Shown here piece by piece: positions 22,535 to 31,102 of a stretch of 31,569 bases of DNA; the stretch's first letter is position 1, and each line of letters begins with the position of its first letter. The notes under the pieces are model-generated. The model ran no database searches. It worked only from the letters and a program-made list of their open reading frames with translations, and was not told the DNA's origin. The stretch is from Desulfobacterales bacterium (GTDB taxonomy: Bacteria; Desulfobacterota; Desulfobacteria; Desulfobacterales; JAFDCJ01): positions 6,337,117 to 6,368,685 of the forward strand of contig CP070771.1 of assembly GCA_020345785.1 (NCBI GenBank). Reading direction: 5' to 3'. Both the position numbers and the translations under genes were made by a program.

Positions 22535-23845
22535 TTTAAGCAATGCGACCGTGACGGCATCAACATACTCGGGTATTTCAGGAGGTGTTCGCCCGGATAC
22601 ATGACGACCGTCCACCACCGCCGCCCATTTATCATTGAACTCGCCGCCCATAATATCCACCGAATCCTGCGAAGCCTGCCAGCCGGTTACCTTCTTGCCT
22701 GCGATCAGATCGGCGGCCGCGACCGGTATCGCACCGTGACAGATATAGGTCAGAATTTTGCCGGCGGCCGCCGCCTTTTTCAGGAATTCAAGCGGCGATC
22801 CGGTTTCAACGATATTGTAAGGACAAAAGGCACCAGGAATCTGCAGGGCGTCAAAATCATCCAGGCTCACATCCGCCAGTTTTTTGAGTGCGTAATAGCT
22901 CTCGGGAATTTCCTGGAAGGGTACCGACATCCCGAAGTTGCCCTGGACGACATCCAGACCCACCAGCGGCGGACGCGAACGCACGACGGGTGTGAAGGTT
23001 GCCAGGGTAACTTTTGCGCCGCGATAAATATATTCCATCACCGGCACGGCAAGCTCGATGTCTTCGAAATCCTCCCCGGCGATTACCAGCATTTTCTTAC
23101 CGGCCAGGATGCCCAGACGCGGGTCTTCAAAATCCGGCTCAAACGCCTTGCAGATCGCACGCACAAATGCCGGCGAATCCACCGTATCTCTAGCCGTGAT
23201 AATTTTACCGTCAACCACCACCGGCGAATTTTCATAATTGGCGATCTTTTTCAGCATATAATCCACCAGCCGGTTGCCGGTGCAAGCTTTGCCTGCCATA
23301 ATGCCGCATCTGATCATCGGCATAACCCCGGCTCCGATACCTCCAATGACCGCCCCGTTATCAGCAGCGGCGATTAAAAAATTCTTGACCTCAACCTCCG
23401 TCACGATGACATCGGCGGAGTGGCCGCCCAATATGACAACCGCATCGTAATTTTCGGCTTTGGCTTGCCTTAAATTTTTGCAGGTATGCTTTGAAGGTCC
23501 CATAACGGGAATCGGATCCAGGGTCAGGCCCCACATTCCAACGACCCCCTTGGTTTTTATGTTCGGACGCGTGAATTTATAGGTAACCCAATCCACACAT
23601 AAAAATTCAAGCTCCCCGCCGAATTCACCGATGTAAGAGGCCATGTAATAAGCCTGAAAATCGCTGAATTCGCTGCCCACGAGACACGCTACTTTTTTCC
23701 CCGCCAGCGGTCCGCGGGGTTTGGTTTGTCCGCCGTATTTGCCTTGCCAGAATATAACGCCGTCCTCCTGAACGATATCGATTCCGGTTCGTTGCGCCGT
23801 TTCCAGTGCTACAGCGGCAGATTTGCTTTCAATGGTTACAGTCAT
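22532..23845 (-). CDS. Tandem DJ-1/PfpI-domain protein, N-terminal nucleophile lost
   Basis: A 437-residue protein made of two DJ-1/PfpI (class I glutamine amidotransferase-like) domains. The first spans about 48-235 (KKVACLVGSEFSDFQAYYMA, YDAVVILGGHSAD). The second spans about 249-437 (KKMLVIAGEDFEDIELAVPV, FDALQIPGAF). The nucleophile elbow is intact only in the second: C369-H370 in YICHGAIP. In the first it is GGIGAGVMP (about 168-176), with no cysteine. The fused chain thus resembles an intramolecular version of the family's usual dimer. Functions vary: glyoxalase, protease-like, deglycase. The ATG at 23845 has AGGAG seven bases upstream and is preferred to one 17 codons earlier. The position suggests handling of a reactive aldehyde or a ring-opening step, but this is a guess. 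Confidence 0.83.
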   Translation of the reverse strand: MTVTIESKSAAVALETAQRTGIDIVQEDGVIFWQGKYGGQTKPRGPLAGKKVACLVGSEFSDFQAYYMASYIGEFGGELEFLCVDWVTYKFTRPNIKTKGVVGMWGLTLDPIPVMGPSKHTCKNLRQAKAENYDAVVILGGHSADVIVTEVEVKNFLIAAADNGAVIGGIGAGVMPMIRCGIMAGKACTGNRLVDYMLKKIANYENSPVVVDGKIITARDTVDSPAFVRAICKAFEPDFEDPRLGILAGKKMLVIAGEDFEDIELAVPVMEYIYRGAKVTLATFTPVVRSRPPLVGLDVVQGNFGMSVPFQEIPESYYALKKLADVSLDDFDALQIPGAFCPYNIVETGSPLEFLKKAAAAGKILTYICHGAIPVAAADLIAGKKVTGWQASQDSVDIMGGEFNDKWAAVVDGRHVSGRTPPEIPEYVDAVTVALLK

Positions 23846-23967
23846 TCTGGTTCTCCTTTCTTCCAAATTCAAAAAATCAAACGGGAATATATTCATAAAT
23901 CGGTATAATTCCGCAATTCATACTAGGCGCGATATTTTACAAGTATCCATTTTTAAGCGGCTGCCTG

Positions 23968-24732
23968 TCAGTAGCCTAAAGTAATGCCGCCTTCAACATC
24001 CAGTGTTATGCCGGTAATAAACGAGGAATCCTCGTCACAGGCCAGAAAAAGGGCGGCTTTGCCGCATTCCTCAACGGTACCGATGCGCCCCAGGGGATGC
24101 TGCTTGAAGACATAGCGTCGCCATTGCTCCGGGTCGTCCTGCTGGCTGAACCAGTCATCGACCAGCGGCGTCTGAATCCAGCCGGGACAGATCACATTCA
24201 CCCGAATACCGTCCGGCGCCAGGTCAATCGCCATGCCCTTGTTCATGGCGATCTGTCCGCCCTTGGTGGCCGTATAGGCGCCGGCGTTGGGCTGCCCGAC
24301 CTGACCCACCATGCTGCTGATGGTGATGATATTCCCTCGGGTCTTACGCAGATGCGGTATCGCGTATTTACTGCAAAGAAATGTGCTGCGCAAGTTCGTG
24401 TTGATTAAAAAGTCCCATTCTTCTTCGGAGATATTCTCCACGCTTTTCGAGAGGTGATAACCGGCATTGTTGACCAGAATATCAAGCCGGCCGAAAACAC
24501 TGATCGTCCGGTTGATCATCTTTTGAATGGCTTCGCTGCTGGTCACGTCGGTTTTGATAAATAGCGCCCGTCCCTCGGAGGCACCCAGTTCATCGGCAAC
24601 CCGCATGCCGGCATCTTCGGTGCGGCAGACGACGACCACCCGGGCCCCCTCGCTGGAAAATACCCGGGCGATGCCCTCGCCGATTCCCTTGCTTGATCCC
24701 GTCACAATCGCGACTTTATTCTTCAAGCGCAT
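23968..24732 (-). CDS. Short-chain dehydrogenase/reductase, probably sugar dehydrogenase
   Basis: A 254-residue classical SDR. It has the NAD(P) motif TGSSKGIG (11-18), NNAG (88-91), catalytic S140, Y153 and K157 (YTATK), and the C-terminal FITGITLDVEGG. The loop QHPLGRIGTVEE is usual in sugar and 3-oxoacyl reductases. Beside a lactonase and a mutarotase, the likely role is oxidation of an aldose such as L-fucose or L-rhamnose to its lactone, but the sequence alone also allows a FabG-like reductase. GAGG five bases before the ATG supports the start. It begins 30 bases after the mutarotase-like gene ends. Confidence 0.88.
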   Translation of the reverse strand: MRLKNKVAIVTGSSKGIGEGIARVFSSEGARVVVVCRTEDAGMRVADELGASEGRALFIKTDVTSSEAIQKMINRTISVFGRLDILVNNAGYHLSKSVENISEEEWDFLINTNLRSTFLCSKYAIPHLRKTRGNIITISSMVGQVGQPNAGAYTATKGGQIAMNKGMAIDLAPDGIRVNVICPGWIQTPLVDDWFSQQDDPEQWRRYVFKQHPLGRIGTVEECGKAALFLACDEDSSFITGITLDVEGGITLGY

Positions 24733-24762
24733 GGCTGCCTCGCTTCATTTATTCTGCAAATC

Positions 24763-25098
24763 CTATTGCAGTCTATAGACAGGCTCCATTAAAGCCCACC
24801 ACTCATTCTCGCCTGCCTCCGGAATCTTTTCCTGGTAATTGCGCATCAACTCATCCCATTGTCTGCACCTTGGATCGGCTTCCAGATATTGGGCAAAGTC
24901 CCGTTCCGGTCTGAATTCATCGATCGCTTCCATATACATAAAAAGTTTACGGCCGATTAGAAATATCTTCATCGAAACAATACCAATACTCTTTAAGGCG
25001 GTTTCCACTTCAGGCCACACCTTTTGATGATAGGATTTGTATTTTTCAACGGCCTGCGGATCATCTTTCAGGTTCAGGGCCAGCCCGAAGTACTGCAT
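24763..25098 (-). CDS. L-rhamnose mutarotase-like protein (RhaM family)
   Basis: A 111-residue alpha-beta protein of the RhaM/DUF718 family, which speeds interconversion of alpha and beta anomers of L-rhamnose or L-fucose. The signature H24 with VWPE (YHQKVWPE, 23-30) corresponds to the catalytic histidine region of Escherichia coli RhaM. The C-terminal WWALMEPVYRL is also typical. The reading frame offers GTG-ATG-ATG in a row; the third codon (25098) has GAGG five bases upstream and is preferred. It provides the correct anomer for the SDR encoded next. The 171-base gap upstream (25099-25269) shows no gene. Confidence 0.85.
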   Translation of the reverse strand: MQYFGLALNLKDDPQAVEKYKSYHQKVWPEVETALKSIGIVSMKIFLIGRKLFMYMEAIDEFRPERDFAQYLEADPRCRQWDELMRNYQEKIPEAGENEWWALMEPVYRLQ

Positions 25099-25269
25099 CA
25101 TCACCTCACTTTTAATTACTGAACTTATTTAAAGTTAGTGATCTTCGTCCCGGGCATCGGTCAAGCTGCAGAGGATCTCGCTGAATTATGCAATTATGCG
25201 CTGGACGCACATAGGCCCATGCCGACAAATCCTTGAAGGCAGCGGCTTTCTCCCGTGTTATCCTTGCAT

Positions 25270-26124
25270 TTAGTTGATCCGGTAAATGCCCAGGGCATTA
25301 TCATGAAAAAGCTTCCCTAATTCATCTTCTGAAAATCCGCTCAGCGCCCATTCTATGCAGTTCAGCCAATCCTGCAGCTTACCGGCCAAAGTAACCACCG
25401 GCCAATCACCGCCGAACATTAGGCGGTCGATGCCGAAGCAGTCGATCACGTGGTCGATATAGGGTTTCAGGTCCTCCTTTACCCAATGGTCATGGTCTGC
25501 TTCAGTAATCATGCCCGATATTTTGCAGGATACATTTTCAAACTCCGCCAGTTGTCTGATTTCTGAAGCCCAGGGTTCGAAAAGGCGGTGTTTTATGTCC
25601 GGTTTGCCGATGTGGTCGAGTATAAACCGGACGTTGGGACACTGTTTTACAAATTTAACTGTATTGGCCATCTGAATGTGGGAGATGCAAATGTCGAATG
25701 ACCAGTCAAAGCCCGCAAGAAGTTGTACCCCCTCAATAAAACCGGGCTTAAGACAAAACTGCGGATCAGTTTCAAATTGAATGATTCGACGCAGCCCCTT
25801 GATAAGTGCGCAGTCCTCTAATTCCTCCAGCTCCGAGCGCACTGCCTGTCCCTTTTCCAACGGCGCCCAGGCCACCACACCGCGGATTCGGGGATCCTCC
25901 CGGGCTGCTTGCGATACGAATGCGATCTCGTCCTTGTATTGAGCCGGCTCGCATTCATACTGAACGAACACCATTTTTTCGACGGCAACCGCCCCGCACG
26001 CCTGATTATAATCCGGCAGAAGAAAGGCACGCTTCAGCGCCGGTATTTCCTCTATCCAGGGATACCTGATTCTACCGTAATCGCACAAATGCAGGTGGGT
26101 ATCGATGATAGGAAAATTGATCAT
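25270..26124 (-). CDS. Amidohydrolase 2 family lactonase (L-fuconolactonase-like, COG3618)
   Basis: A 284-residue TIM-barrel hydrolase closely resembling L-fucono-1,5-lactone and related sugar lactone hydrolases. D8-T9-H10-L11-H12 near the N terminus and the following YPW are typical (IDTHLHLCDYGRIRYPWIEE). The barrel shows GVVAWAPLE, LKGLRRIIQ-like KGLRRIIQFE, FILDHIGKPDI and MFGGDWPVV, supplying the remaining His and Asp residues. It would open the lactone made by the SDR to the sugar acid. The Shine-Dalgarno region AAGGAGAGGG lies upstream of the ATG. It is the first catabolic enzyme gene after the ABC transporter genes. Other family members act on 2-pyrone-4,6-dicarboxylate or amidates, but the YPW and context favour a sugar lactone. 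Confidence 0.86.
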   Translation of the reverse strand: MINFPIIDTHLHLCDYGRIRYPWIEEIPALKRAFLLPDYNQACGAVAVEKMVFVQYECEPAQYKDEIAFVSQAAREDPRIRGVVAWAPLEKGQAVRSELEELEDCALIKGLRRIIQFETDPQFCLKPGFIEGVQLLAGFDWSFDICISHIQMANTVKFVKQCPNVRFILDHIGKPDIKHRLFEPWASEIRQLAEFENVSCKISGMITEADHDHWVKEDLKPYIDHVIDCFGIDRLMFGGDWPVVTLAGKLQDWLNCIEWALSGFSEDELGKLFHDNALGIYRIN

Positions 26125-26232
26125 AGCCGTCCCTCTCCTTACTGCGAATCGAACTACTGCTCAGCTGCCATTTTGCCCAGGCCAAGACTTGATCCGAATC
26201 TACCCGAAAATACGGCACCTGGGCCGGGCCCT

Positions 26233-27777
26233 TTAAGAAACCAAGGCAGCGTCTGCTATATTTGTTTCACATTCGGACTTATGAATACAGTTCATAATCT
26301 GGCTGCTCATTTCTTCATATTGGCGGCTGTTGGGCAGGTCGCTGACAATTTGCTTGTCCTTCATGACAACCACCCGGTCGGCCAACAACACCATCTCGGG
26401 CATATCGCTGGAAATCAGCAGAACCGCAACCTCCTGCTCGGCCAGGTTCCATATCAGACGGTGGAGGTAGCTCTTGGTGCGAATGTCGATACCTACGGTC
26501 GGTTCATCAATAATCAGAATTTCGGCTTGGGCCGCTAGCCATTTGGCGACACTGACTTTTTGCTGGTTGCCGCCGGAAAGGTTGCCGACGCTCTGCTCCA
26601 GTGATGGCGTGATAACATTTAATTTTTCGACGAAGGATTTAATCGCGCTATGTTCCATCGCGTCGGTGAACAGGGACATCACCCTGCCAAGACGATGCCA
26701 AATGGTGATACCGGTATTCTTGGCAACGGAATGGGCCAGGATCAGGCCCTCTTCTTTGCGGTTTTCAGACACGTAACCGATACGCCAGTTTTGGAGTGCA
26801 TCCTTTACGCTTTTGATGCGGGCCGGCTTGCCGTCAATCCGGATTTCACCACCGGTTATTTGTTCGGCGCCCATAATCGCCTTGGCCAGCTCGCTCCGTC
26901 CGGCGCCGACCAGCCCGTAAAGACCGAGCACCTCACCTGCTTTAACCTGCAGGTTGATGCCATGGTGGCCTTGAGCCGTTGAAACGTCTTTGAGTTCCAG
27001 TTTGGTCGAACCGAGTTTGTATTTGCGCTGACCGATGTCGCTGACATCTTCATCGCGACCAATCATGTGGGCAAGGATTTTCTGCTTATCGAGTTCTTTT
27101 ATCAGAACGCCTTGACAGGCATTTCGCCCGTCACGCAGGATGGTCACCTTGTCGCACAATTCGAAGACTTCTTCCAGCTTATGGCTGACGAAAAGAATGG
27201 CCACACCCTCATCTTTCAAGCGACGCAGCAGTTTGAATAGTATAGCGATCTCGTTTCCAGCAATCGAAGCGGTCGGTTCGTCCAGCAACAGGATGCGACT
27301 TTGCATTGAAAGGGCCCGGGCAATTTCAACCAGTTGCATCTGGGCCACAGACAGCCGGCGCACCGGGAGGTCAGGATCAATGTGGAGGTCCAAAACACCC
27401 AGCCAATGCTCGGCGTGTTGCCGCATATAGTTGCGATCGATGAGACCGAATTTTGTCGGGAGCCGGTCCAACATGATATTTTCAGCAATTGAATAATAGG
27501 GTATTAGATTCCGTTCTTGATGAACCGTTCCGATGCCTGCCGCAAGGGCATCCCGCGGCGAGTTCAAATTTACCAGGTTTCCGGCAATTCGAATCTCTCC
27601 CTCTTCAGGACGGTAGACGCCGGTGACGATCTTGATCAGGGTGCTTTTGCCCGCGCCGTTCTCGCCGAGGAGCGCGTGAATTTGGCCGGGCTGAAGATCC
27701 AGTGAGACGGAATCAAGCGCTTTTACGCCGGGGAAATTTTTGGTCGCCTTTTCTACTTGTAGAGCCGAGGTTGTCAT
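26233..27777 (-). CDS. Sugar ABC transporter ATP-binding protein (RbsA/MglA type)
   Basis: A 514-residue ATPase with two fused nucleotide-binding domains, as in ribose and galactose importers. Domain 1 has Walker A GENGAGKST (about 37-45), signature LSVAQMQLVEIARALS and Walker B ILLLDEPTAS. Domain 2 has the altered Walker A LVGAGRSE, signature LSGGNQQKVSVAKWL and Walker B ILIIDEPTVGID. The altered second site is normal for the family, in which one site is degenerate. The start has GGAG seven bases upstream inside the end of the permease gene, whose stop lies two bases before this ATG. It powers the two permeases encoded upstream and follows them in the same transcript. Confidence 0.93.
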   Translation of the reverse strand: MTTSALQVEKATKNFPGVKALDSVSLDLQPGQIHALLGENGAGKSTLIKIVTGVYRPEEGEIRIAGNLVNLNSPRDALAAGIGTVHQERNLIPYYSIAENIMLDRLPTKFGLIDRNYMRQHAEHWLGVLDLHIDPDLPVRRLSVAQMQLVEIARALSMQSRILLLDEPTASIAGNEIAILFKLLRRLKDEGVAILFVSHKLEEVFELCDKVTILRDGRNACQGVLIKELDKQKILAHMIGRDEDVSDIGQRKYKLGSTKLELKDVSTAQGHHGINLQVKAGEVLGLYGLVGAGRSELAKAIMGAEQITGGEIRIDGKPARIKSVKDALQNWRIGYVSENRKEEGLILAHSVAKNTGITIWHRLGRVMSLFTDAMEHSAIKSFVEKLNVITPSLEQSVGNLSGGNQQKVSVAKWLAAQAEILIIDEPTVGIDIRTKSYLHRLIWNLAEQEVAVLLISSDMPEMVLLADRVVVMKDKQIVSDLPNSRQYEEMSSQIMNCIHKSECETNIADAALVS

Positions 27778-27779
27778 AC

Positions 27780-28766
27780 CTATTCTCCAATTACCACGGC
27801 AGCCTCTTTCTTTTCACTTCGGATAGTCCGCCAGCGGTTGAACAAGACTGCTGCCAGGATGAGACTCCCGAGGAAGAAATCCATATAGTAGGGGTTGGTG
27901 CGTGCTATGAATAACCCATTTTCCAACAGCAGAATCATAACGACGGCGATCATTGTCCCCACAACGGAAACATGACCTCCCGCCAGGACGGCCCCACCTA
28001 TAACCGGGGCGGCAAAGGATGGCAGCAACCACACCGCGCCGATAGTTGGTTCTGCTGTGCCAAGGCGGGCTACGGAAACAAGGCCGGCAAGGGCACCAAG
28101 GGTGCCGGATACCGTGTGTGCAACCAAGGTGGTCTTACGCACGGATATGCCGGAAAGTTCAGCGGCGGCCGGATTTCCGCCGACTGCCAGAATATAGCGA
28201 CCCCAGGGGTGGCGAAAGAGAAATAATGCAACCAACGCCGCAGTAATCAGTGGTATGAAAACGATATTCGGTATTGGACCGAGATAACTATCATACCATG
28301 CGATCAGCTGCTTCGGCATGTGGTAAAAGGGAATCGATTCAGTAATGCCGTAATTGAGTCCGGTATAAATCGACATCGTGGCCAGCGTAATGATAAATCC
28401 GTTAATTCCGGTAAAAGCGATTAAGGCACCATTGATGAAACCGCAGATAAGGCCGATCAGCAAACCAACGAGTGCAGCGGCCGGGACCGGAATACCATAG
28501 ACTTCCATCATGCCGCCGAATAGAATCCCTACCAGTCCGCCAATGGCCCCAACAGCCAGGTTCATCTGCCCGAGCCCGATAACGATCATCTGGGCCATGG
28601 CGACGATGCTGGTCACCGACAGAATCCGCAGCATAACAAACAGATTCGTCCGGGTGAGGAACGCCGGTGCAATAAGCGACAGAATGATGATGGATAAGAC
28701 CGTGACACCGAGAATGGGCATCCAATCGGCCTTTGCCAACCAGCTGGAATAGTTTATTTTTTTCAT
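27780..28766 (-). CDS. Sugar ABC transporter permease 2 (RbsC family)
   Basis: A 328-residue inner-membrane permease with about nine hydrophobic segments. The RbsC family motif for contact with the ATPase is visible around GGNPAAAELSGISVRKTTLVAH, and the tail VIGGAVLAGGHVSVVGTMIAV is usual. The ATG at 28766 overlaps the TAA stop of the preceding permease by one base (TAATG), so translation is coupled. An in-frame start 13 codons upstream lies inside that gene and is rejected. With the other permease it forms the transmembrane pore as a heterodimer, as opposed to the RbsC homodimer. Confidence 0.9.
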   Translation of the reverse strand: MKKINYSSWLAKADWMPILGVTVLSIIILSLIAPAFLTRTNLFVMLRILSVTSIVAMAQMIVIGLGQMNLAVGAIGGLVGILFGGMMEVYGIPVPAAALVGLLIGLICGFINGALIAFTGINGFIITLATMSIYTGLNYGITESIPFYHMPKQLIAWYDSYLGPIPNIVFIPLITAALVALFLFRHPWGRYILAVGGNPAAAELSGISVRKTTLVAHTVSGTLGALAGLVSVARLGTAEPTIGAVWLLPSFAAPVIGGAVLAGGHVSVVGTMIAVVMILLLENGLFIARTNPYYMDFFLGSLILAAVLFNRWRTIRSEKKEAAVVIGE

Positions 28767-29785
28767 TATTTTAAACCTATGCGTTGTGCATAATAACTCC
28801 TCCACCGGTCGAGCCCGACAGCGATTAAAAGCGTTATACCCATATAAAACTGGACCCAGAAACTGCCCACTTTAAGCAAGACGAGGCCATTTTGCAGGAT
28901 GGTTACCAGGATCGCACCCAGCAGGGTGCCGATGACCGACACATACCCTCCGATAAGGAGTGTGCCGCCCAGCAGCGGCGCCAAGAACGAGGGCAACAAC
29001 CAGTCTGCACCGACCGAAGGCAGTGCGGCGGCCAGGCGCGCCGTGACCATGACCCCGGCAATGCCCGCGAGCAAACCCGATAATGTATGGGCCACGATGA
29101 TTGCTCGCTTTACCGGTACGCCGGACATTTCGGCCGCCAATGGATTTGCACCACAGGCCAGAATCTGCCGCCCAATCAAGGAGTACTTGTAGAGGATTAG
29201 CAGCGCCGCGCAAACGAAACCGGTTACGAAAAGCATGGCCGAGTAAGGACCCAGGAAGCGTTGCTTGCCAAGGGCGTTGAATGCTGCCGGCAGATTGCGA
29301 TAGGCTTCGGCTTTGGTTAGAATCAGCATCAACCCAAAAAAAAGGCTGGCGGTGGCCAGCGTGATGACAAAGCTGTGGATACCCGTTTTTACAACCAGCA
29401 TTCCGTTCAGCCATCCCATGAAAGCGCCGGTTGCCAGGCCGCCCGCTATGGAAACGGGAATCGGAAGGCCCAATCCCTCGAGCAAATAGCCGGTGGCCAT
29501 TATTGCACTGACACCGATTGAACCAACCGCAAGGTTAAAATGGCCGCAGGCCAGAACGACCATCATCGCAAAGCCGATGACCGTGTCGATAGCCAGATTG
29601 CGTGTCAGCGAGAATAGGTTGAAAGGCGATAGGAAACCCGGTGCCAGGCTTGCAATAATGGTTGAGAGCAATAAGATGACGATCGCTAAACCGCCCACAT
29701 TGGCGGCCCGAATGATAAAGGCGACGAAGTCGAATTTAGCTGCCCGAGGCTTGGAGGCCGTAGTTGCTTCTGACAAGGTATCCAT
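28766..29785 (-). CDS. Sugar ABC transporter permease 1 (RbsC family)
   Basis: A 339-residue inner-membrane permease, a paralogue of the neighbouring one, with about nine hydrophobic segments. The shared motif appears as CGANPLAAEMSGVPVKRAIIVAH, and LLGGTLLIGGYVSVIGTLLG closes the C-terminal half. It has a longer soluble N terminus (SEATTASKPRAAKFDF). The start has AGGA about nine bases upstream, contributed by a copy of the dispersed AAGGAATCCTGGCCC repeat on the other strand. A strong hairpin separates it from the binding-protein gene. Confidence 0.9.
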   Translation of the reverse strand: MDTLSEATTASKPRAAKFDFVAFIIRAANVGGLAIVILLLSTIIASLAPGFLSPFNLFSLTRNLAIDTVIGFAMMVVLACGHFNLAVGSIGVSAIMATGYLLEGLGLPIPVSIAGGLATGAFMGWLNGMLVVKTGIHSFVITLATASLFFGLMLILTKAEAYRNLPAAFNALGKQRFLGPYSAMLFVTGFVCAALLILYKYSLIGRQILACGANPLAAEMSGVPVKRAIIVAHTLSGLLAGIAGVMVTARLAAALPSVGADWLLPSFLAPLLGGTLLIGGYVSVIGTLLGAILVTILQNGLVLLKVGSFWVQFYMGITLLIAVGLDRWRSYYAQRIGLK

Positions 29786-29788
29786 AGC

Positions 29789-29820
29789 AAGGAATCCTGG
29801 CCCGGAAAATCAGGTTTTCA
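29789..29820. repeat. Dispersed repeat copy 3 at the permease ribosome site
   Basis: AAGGAATCCTGGCCCGGA (29789-29806) matches 8589-8606 (15 identical bases then one change) and, less closely, 8383-8400. The following GGTTTTCAAT resembles the sequence after the 8383 copy. On the coding (minus) strand it supplies AGGA as the Shine-Dalgarno of the first permease gene. Confidence 0.5.
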
Positions 29821-29825
29821 ATGTG

Positions 29826-29870
29826 ATAATGAACTCGCCCACTCATTATATGGACGGGCGAGTTCATTAT
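29826..29870 (-). promoter_or_regulatory. Intercistronic hairpin between binding-protein and permease genes
   Basis: ATAATGAACTCGCCC (29826-29840) and GGGCGAGTTCATTAT (29856-29870) are perfect 15-bp complements with a 15-base loop. It begins six bases after the binding-protein stop. On the transcribed minus strand no T run follows, so it looks less like a terminator than a stem protecting the 3' end of the binding-protein message. That arrangement usually lets the periplasmic protein outnumber the permease. On the + strand TTTTT does follow. Confidence 0.7.
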
Positions 29871-29876
29871 TTTTGA

Positions 29877-30920
29877 TCATTCACAGGTCAAATATTTTTC
29901 TTCGAACGTACTGATGATATCTTTGGCAATTTTCTTCAATTCGTCTTTGTAGGTGTCAATGTTGCCGGCGTGAATCAGCAGCGTACCGGAATCGATGAAG
30001 GTTTTGTTTTGGGTCGTTTCCTGGAAGGGCGCATTGGCCTTGATCTTGCAGCCTTCGAGCAGTCGTTTGAGGACGAAGGAAGCAATATAGCCCTGGCCGT
30101 AGGGATTCTGAGCCATGGTACCCTGCAGGTAGCCGTCCTTAATCGCCTGGAGGACGATGGGGTCATCATCGATGCCGATCATCTTAATCCGTTTATCGCC
30201 CATATTGCGAAGTGACCGCGCCGCAACGACGGAAGAAACATAACCGGTCGAGATAATTCCATCAATTTCGTTAGCCTTGGCGGCGAGCAAGCCGTTGATC
30301 TTCTGATCACCGGTTTCCTGGCTATCGGTATCCGGCAGATGCTGATACAATTTGACGTCTGGTCCGGCTTCTTCAATAGCCTTGTCAATGGCGGCGATAC
30401 GTAAAACGGTGTTCGGGTCGACCAAGCGGGAGCAGACGTGCAGGATGCTGCCCTTGCCGCCCATTTCTTTAATCAGTTGCTTGGTTCCGATGTAGACGGA
30501 ACGATAAACGTCGGTGGCGAGACAGAACTGGGCCGGACTCGGACTCTGGGTGCAGCCGCCGATGGCAACCGAGGGGGCACCGAAGTCGAGCAGTTCCTTC
30601 ATCATGGCATTGGTACCGGTGGCATCGCCCGGGAAGATACCGAACGCATTATATCCCTGGGCGGCAAGGCTTTCAAGCAGTTTGTTCTGCAAGTCCAGTT
30701 TCCATTCCTGCGGTACCTTGTAATCATCCGCCGCGAGATTAAAATCTCTTTTGGCGTCCGCAGCTGCCTGTTCCCAGGGAGCAAAGAACGGGTGGGGACC
30801 GCCCGGAACCAGAGCCACCTTAACCTCAGCCGCGTCGGCCGAAGGTAGAAACATCGAGCCGGCTCCGAAAATTAAAGCCAGACTTAACACGGTGACAACT
30901 GCTTTGGAAAATCGAGTCAT
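29877..30920 (-). CDS. Sugar ABC transporter periplasmic substrate-binding protein (RbsB-like)
   Basis: A 347-residue secreted receptor of the ribose/galactose type. A signal peptide spans about 1-30, with cleavage after SADA. The mature protein begins AEVKVALVPGGPHPFFAPWE, then DAKRDFNLAADDYKVP, and has the typical hinge and ligand regions (GIFPGDATGTNAMMKEL, STGYVSSVVAARSLR, MIGIDDDPIVLQAIKDG). The ATG at 30920 is chosen because AAGGAGG lies eight bases upstream and a clear signal peptide follows; the frame is open for 64 more codons upstream but without a ribosome site. The ligand is probably the sugar processed by the mutarotase, SDR and lactonase, but it cannot be identified directly. 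It is first of the transport genes and lies downstream of an 18-bp palindrome. Confidence 0.9.
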   Translation of the reverse strand: MTRFSKAVVTVLSLALIFGAGSMFLPSADAAEVKVALVPGGPHPFFAPWEQAAADAKRDFNLAADDYKVPQEWKLDLQNKLLESLAAQGYNAFGIFPGDATGTNAMMKELLDFGAPSVAIGGCTQSPSPAQFCLATDVYRSVYIGTKQLIKEMGGKGSILHVCSRLVDPNTVLRIAAIDKAIEEAGPDVKLYQHLPDTDSQETGDQKINGLLAAKANEIDGIISTGYVSSVVAARSLRNMGDKRIKMIGIDDDPIVLQAIKDGYLQGTMAQNPYGQGYIASFVLKRLLEGCKIKANAPFQETTQNKTFIDSGTLLIHAGNIDTYKDELKKIAKDIISTFEEKYLTCE

Positions 30921-31084
30921 AATGGTTTCCTCCTTAATAAGTATGAAGTGGGTTGGAAGTAGGCGGAATGGACTGAAAATCAAAAAAGCCGGGTCATTCC
31001 GCCGCATGTCACAGGAAACAATATCCTGGTGCATCCATGTATAATTAAAAAGCAGCATTAAGGTATGAGAATTAGGACTTGATT

Positions 31085-31102
31085 TATGCTCAATTGAGCA
31101 TA
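31085..31102. promoter_or_regulatory. 18-bp perfect palindrome, candidate SorC-type operator
   Basis: TATGCTCAATTGAGCATA is fully self-complementary and lies between the regulator gene (ends at 31268) and the binding-protein start (30920). A further partial half-site (ATATGAGC, 31111-31118) follows on the + strand, so two dimers might bind. The candidate is inferred from symmetry and position; no clear -35/-10 pair was found around it. Confidence 0.6.

Noticed and set aside
22433..23377. 314-residue plus-strand reading frame opposite the tandem DJ-1 gene
   Set aside because: Antisense shadow of a recognised gene; composition rich in R, H and G without domain features or a ribosome site.
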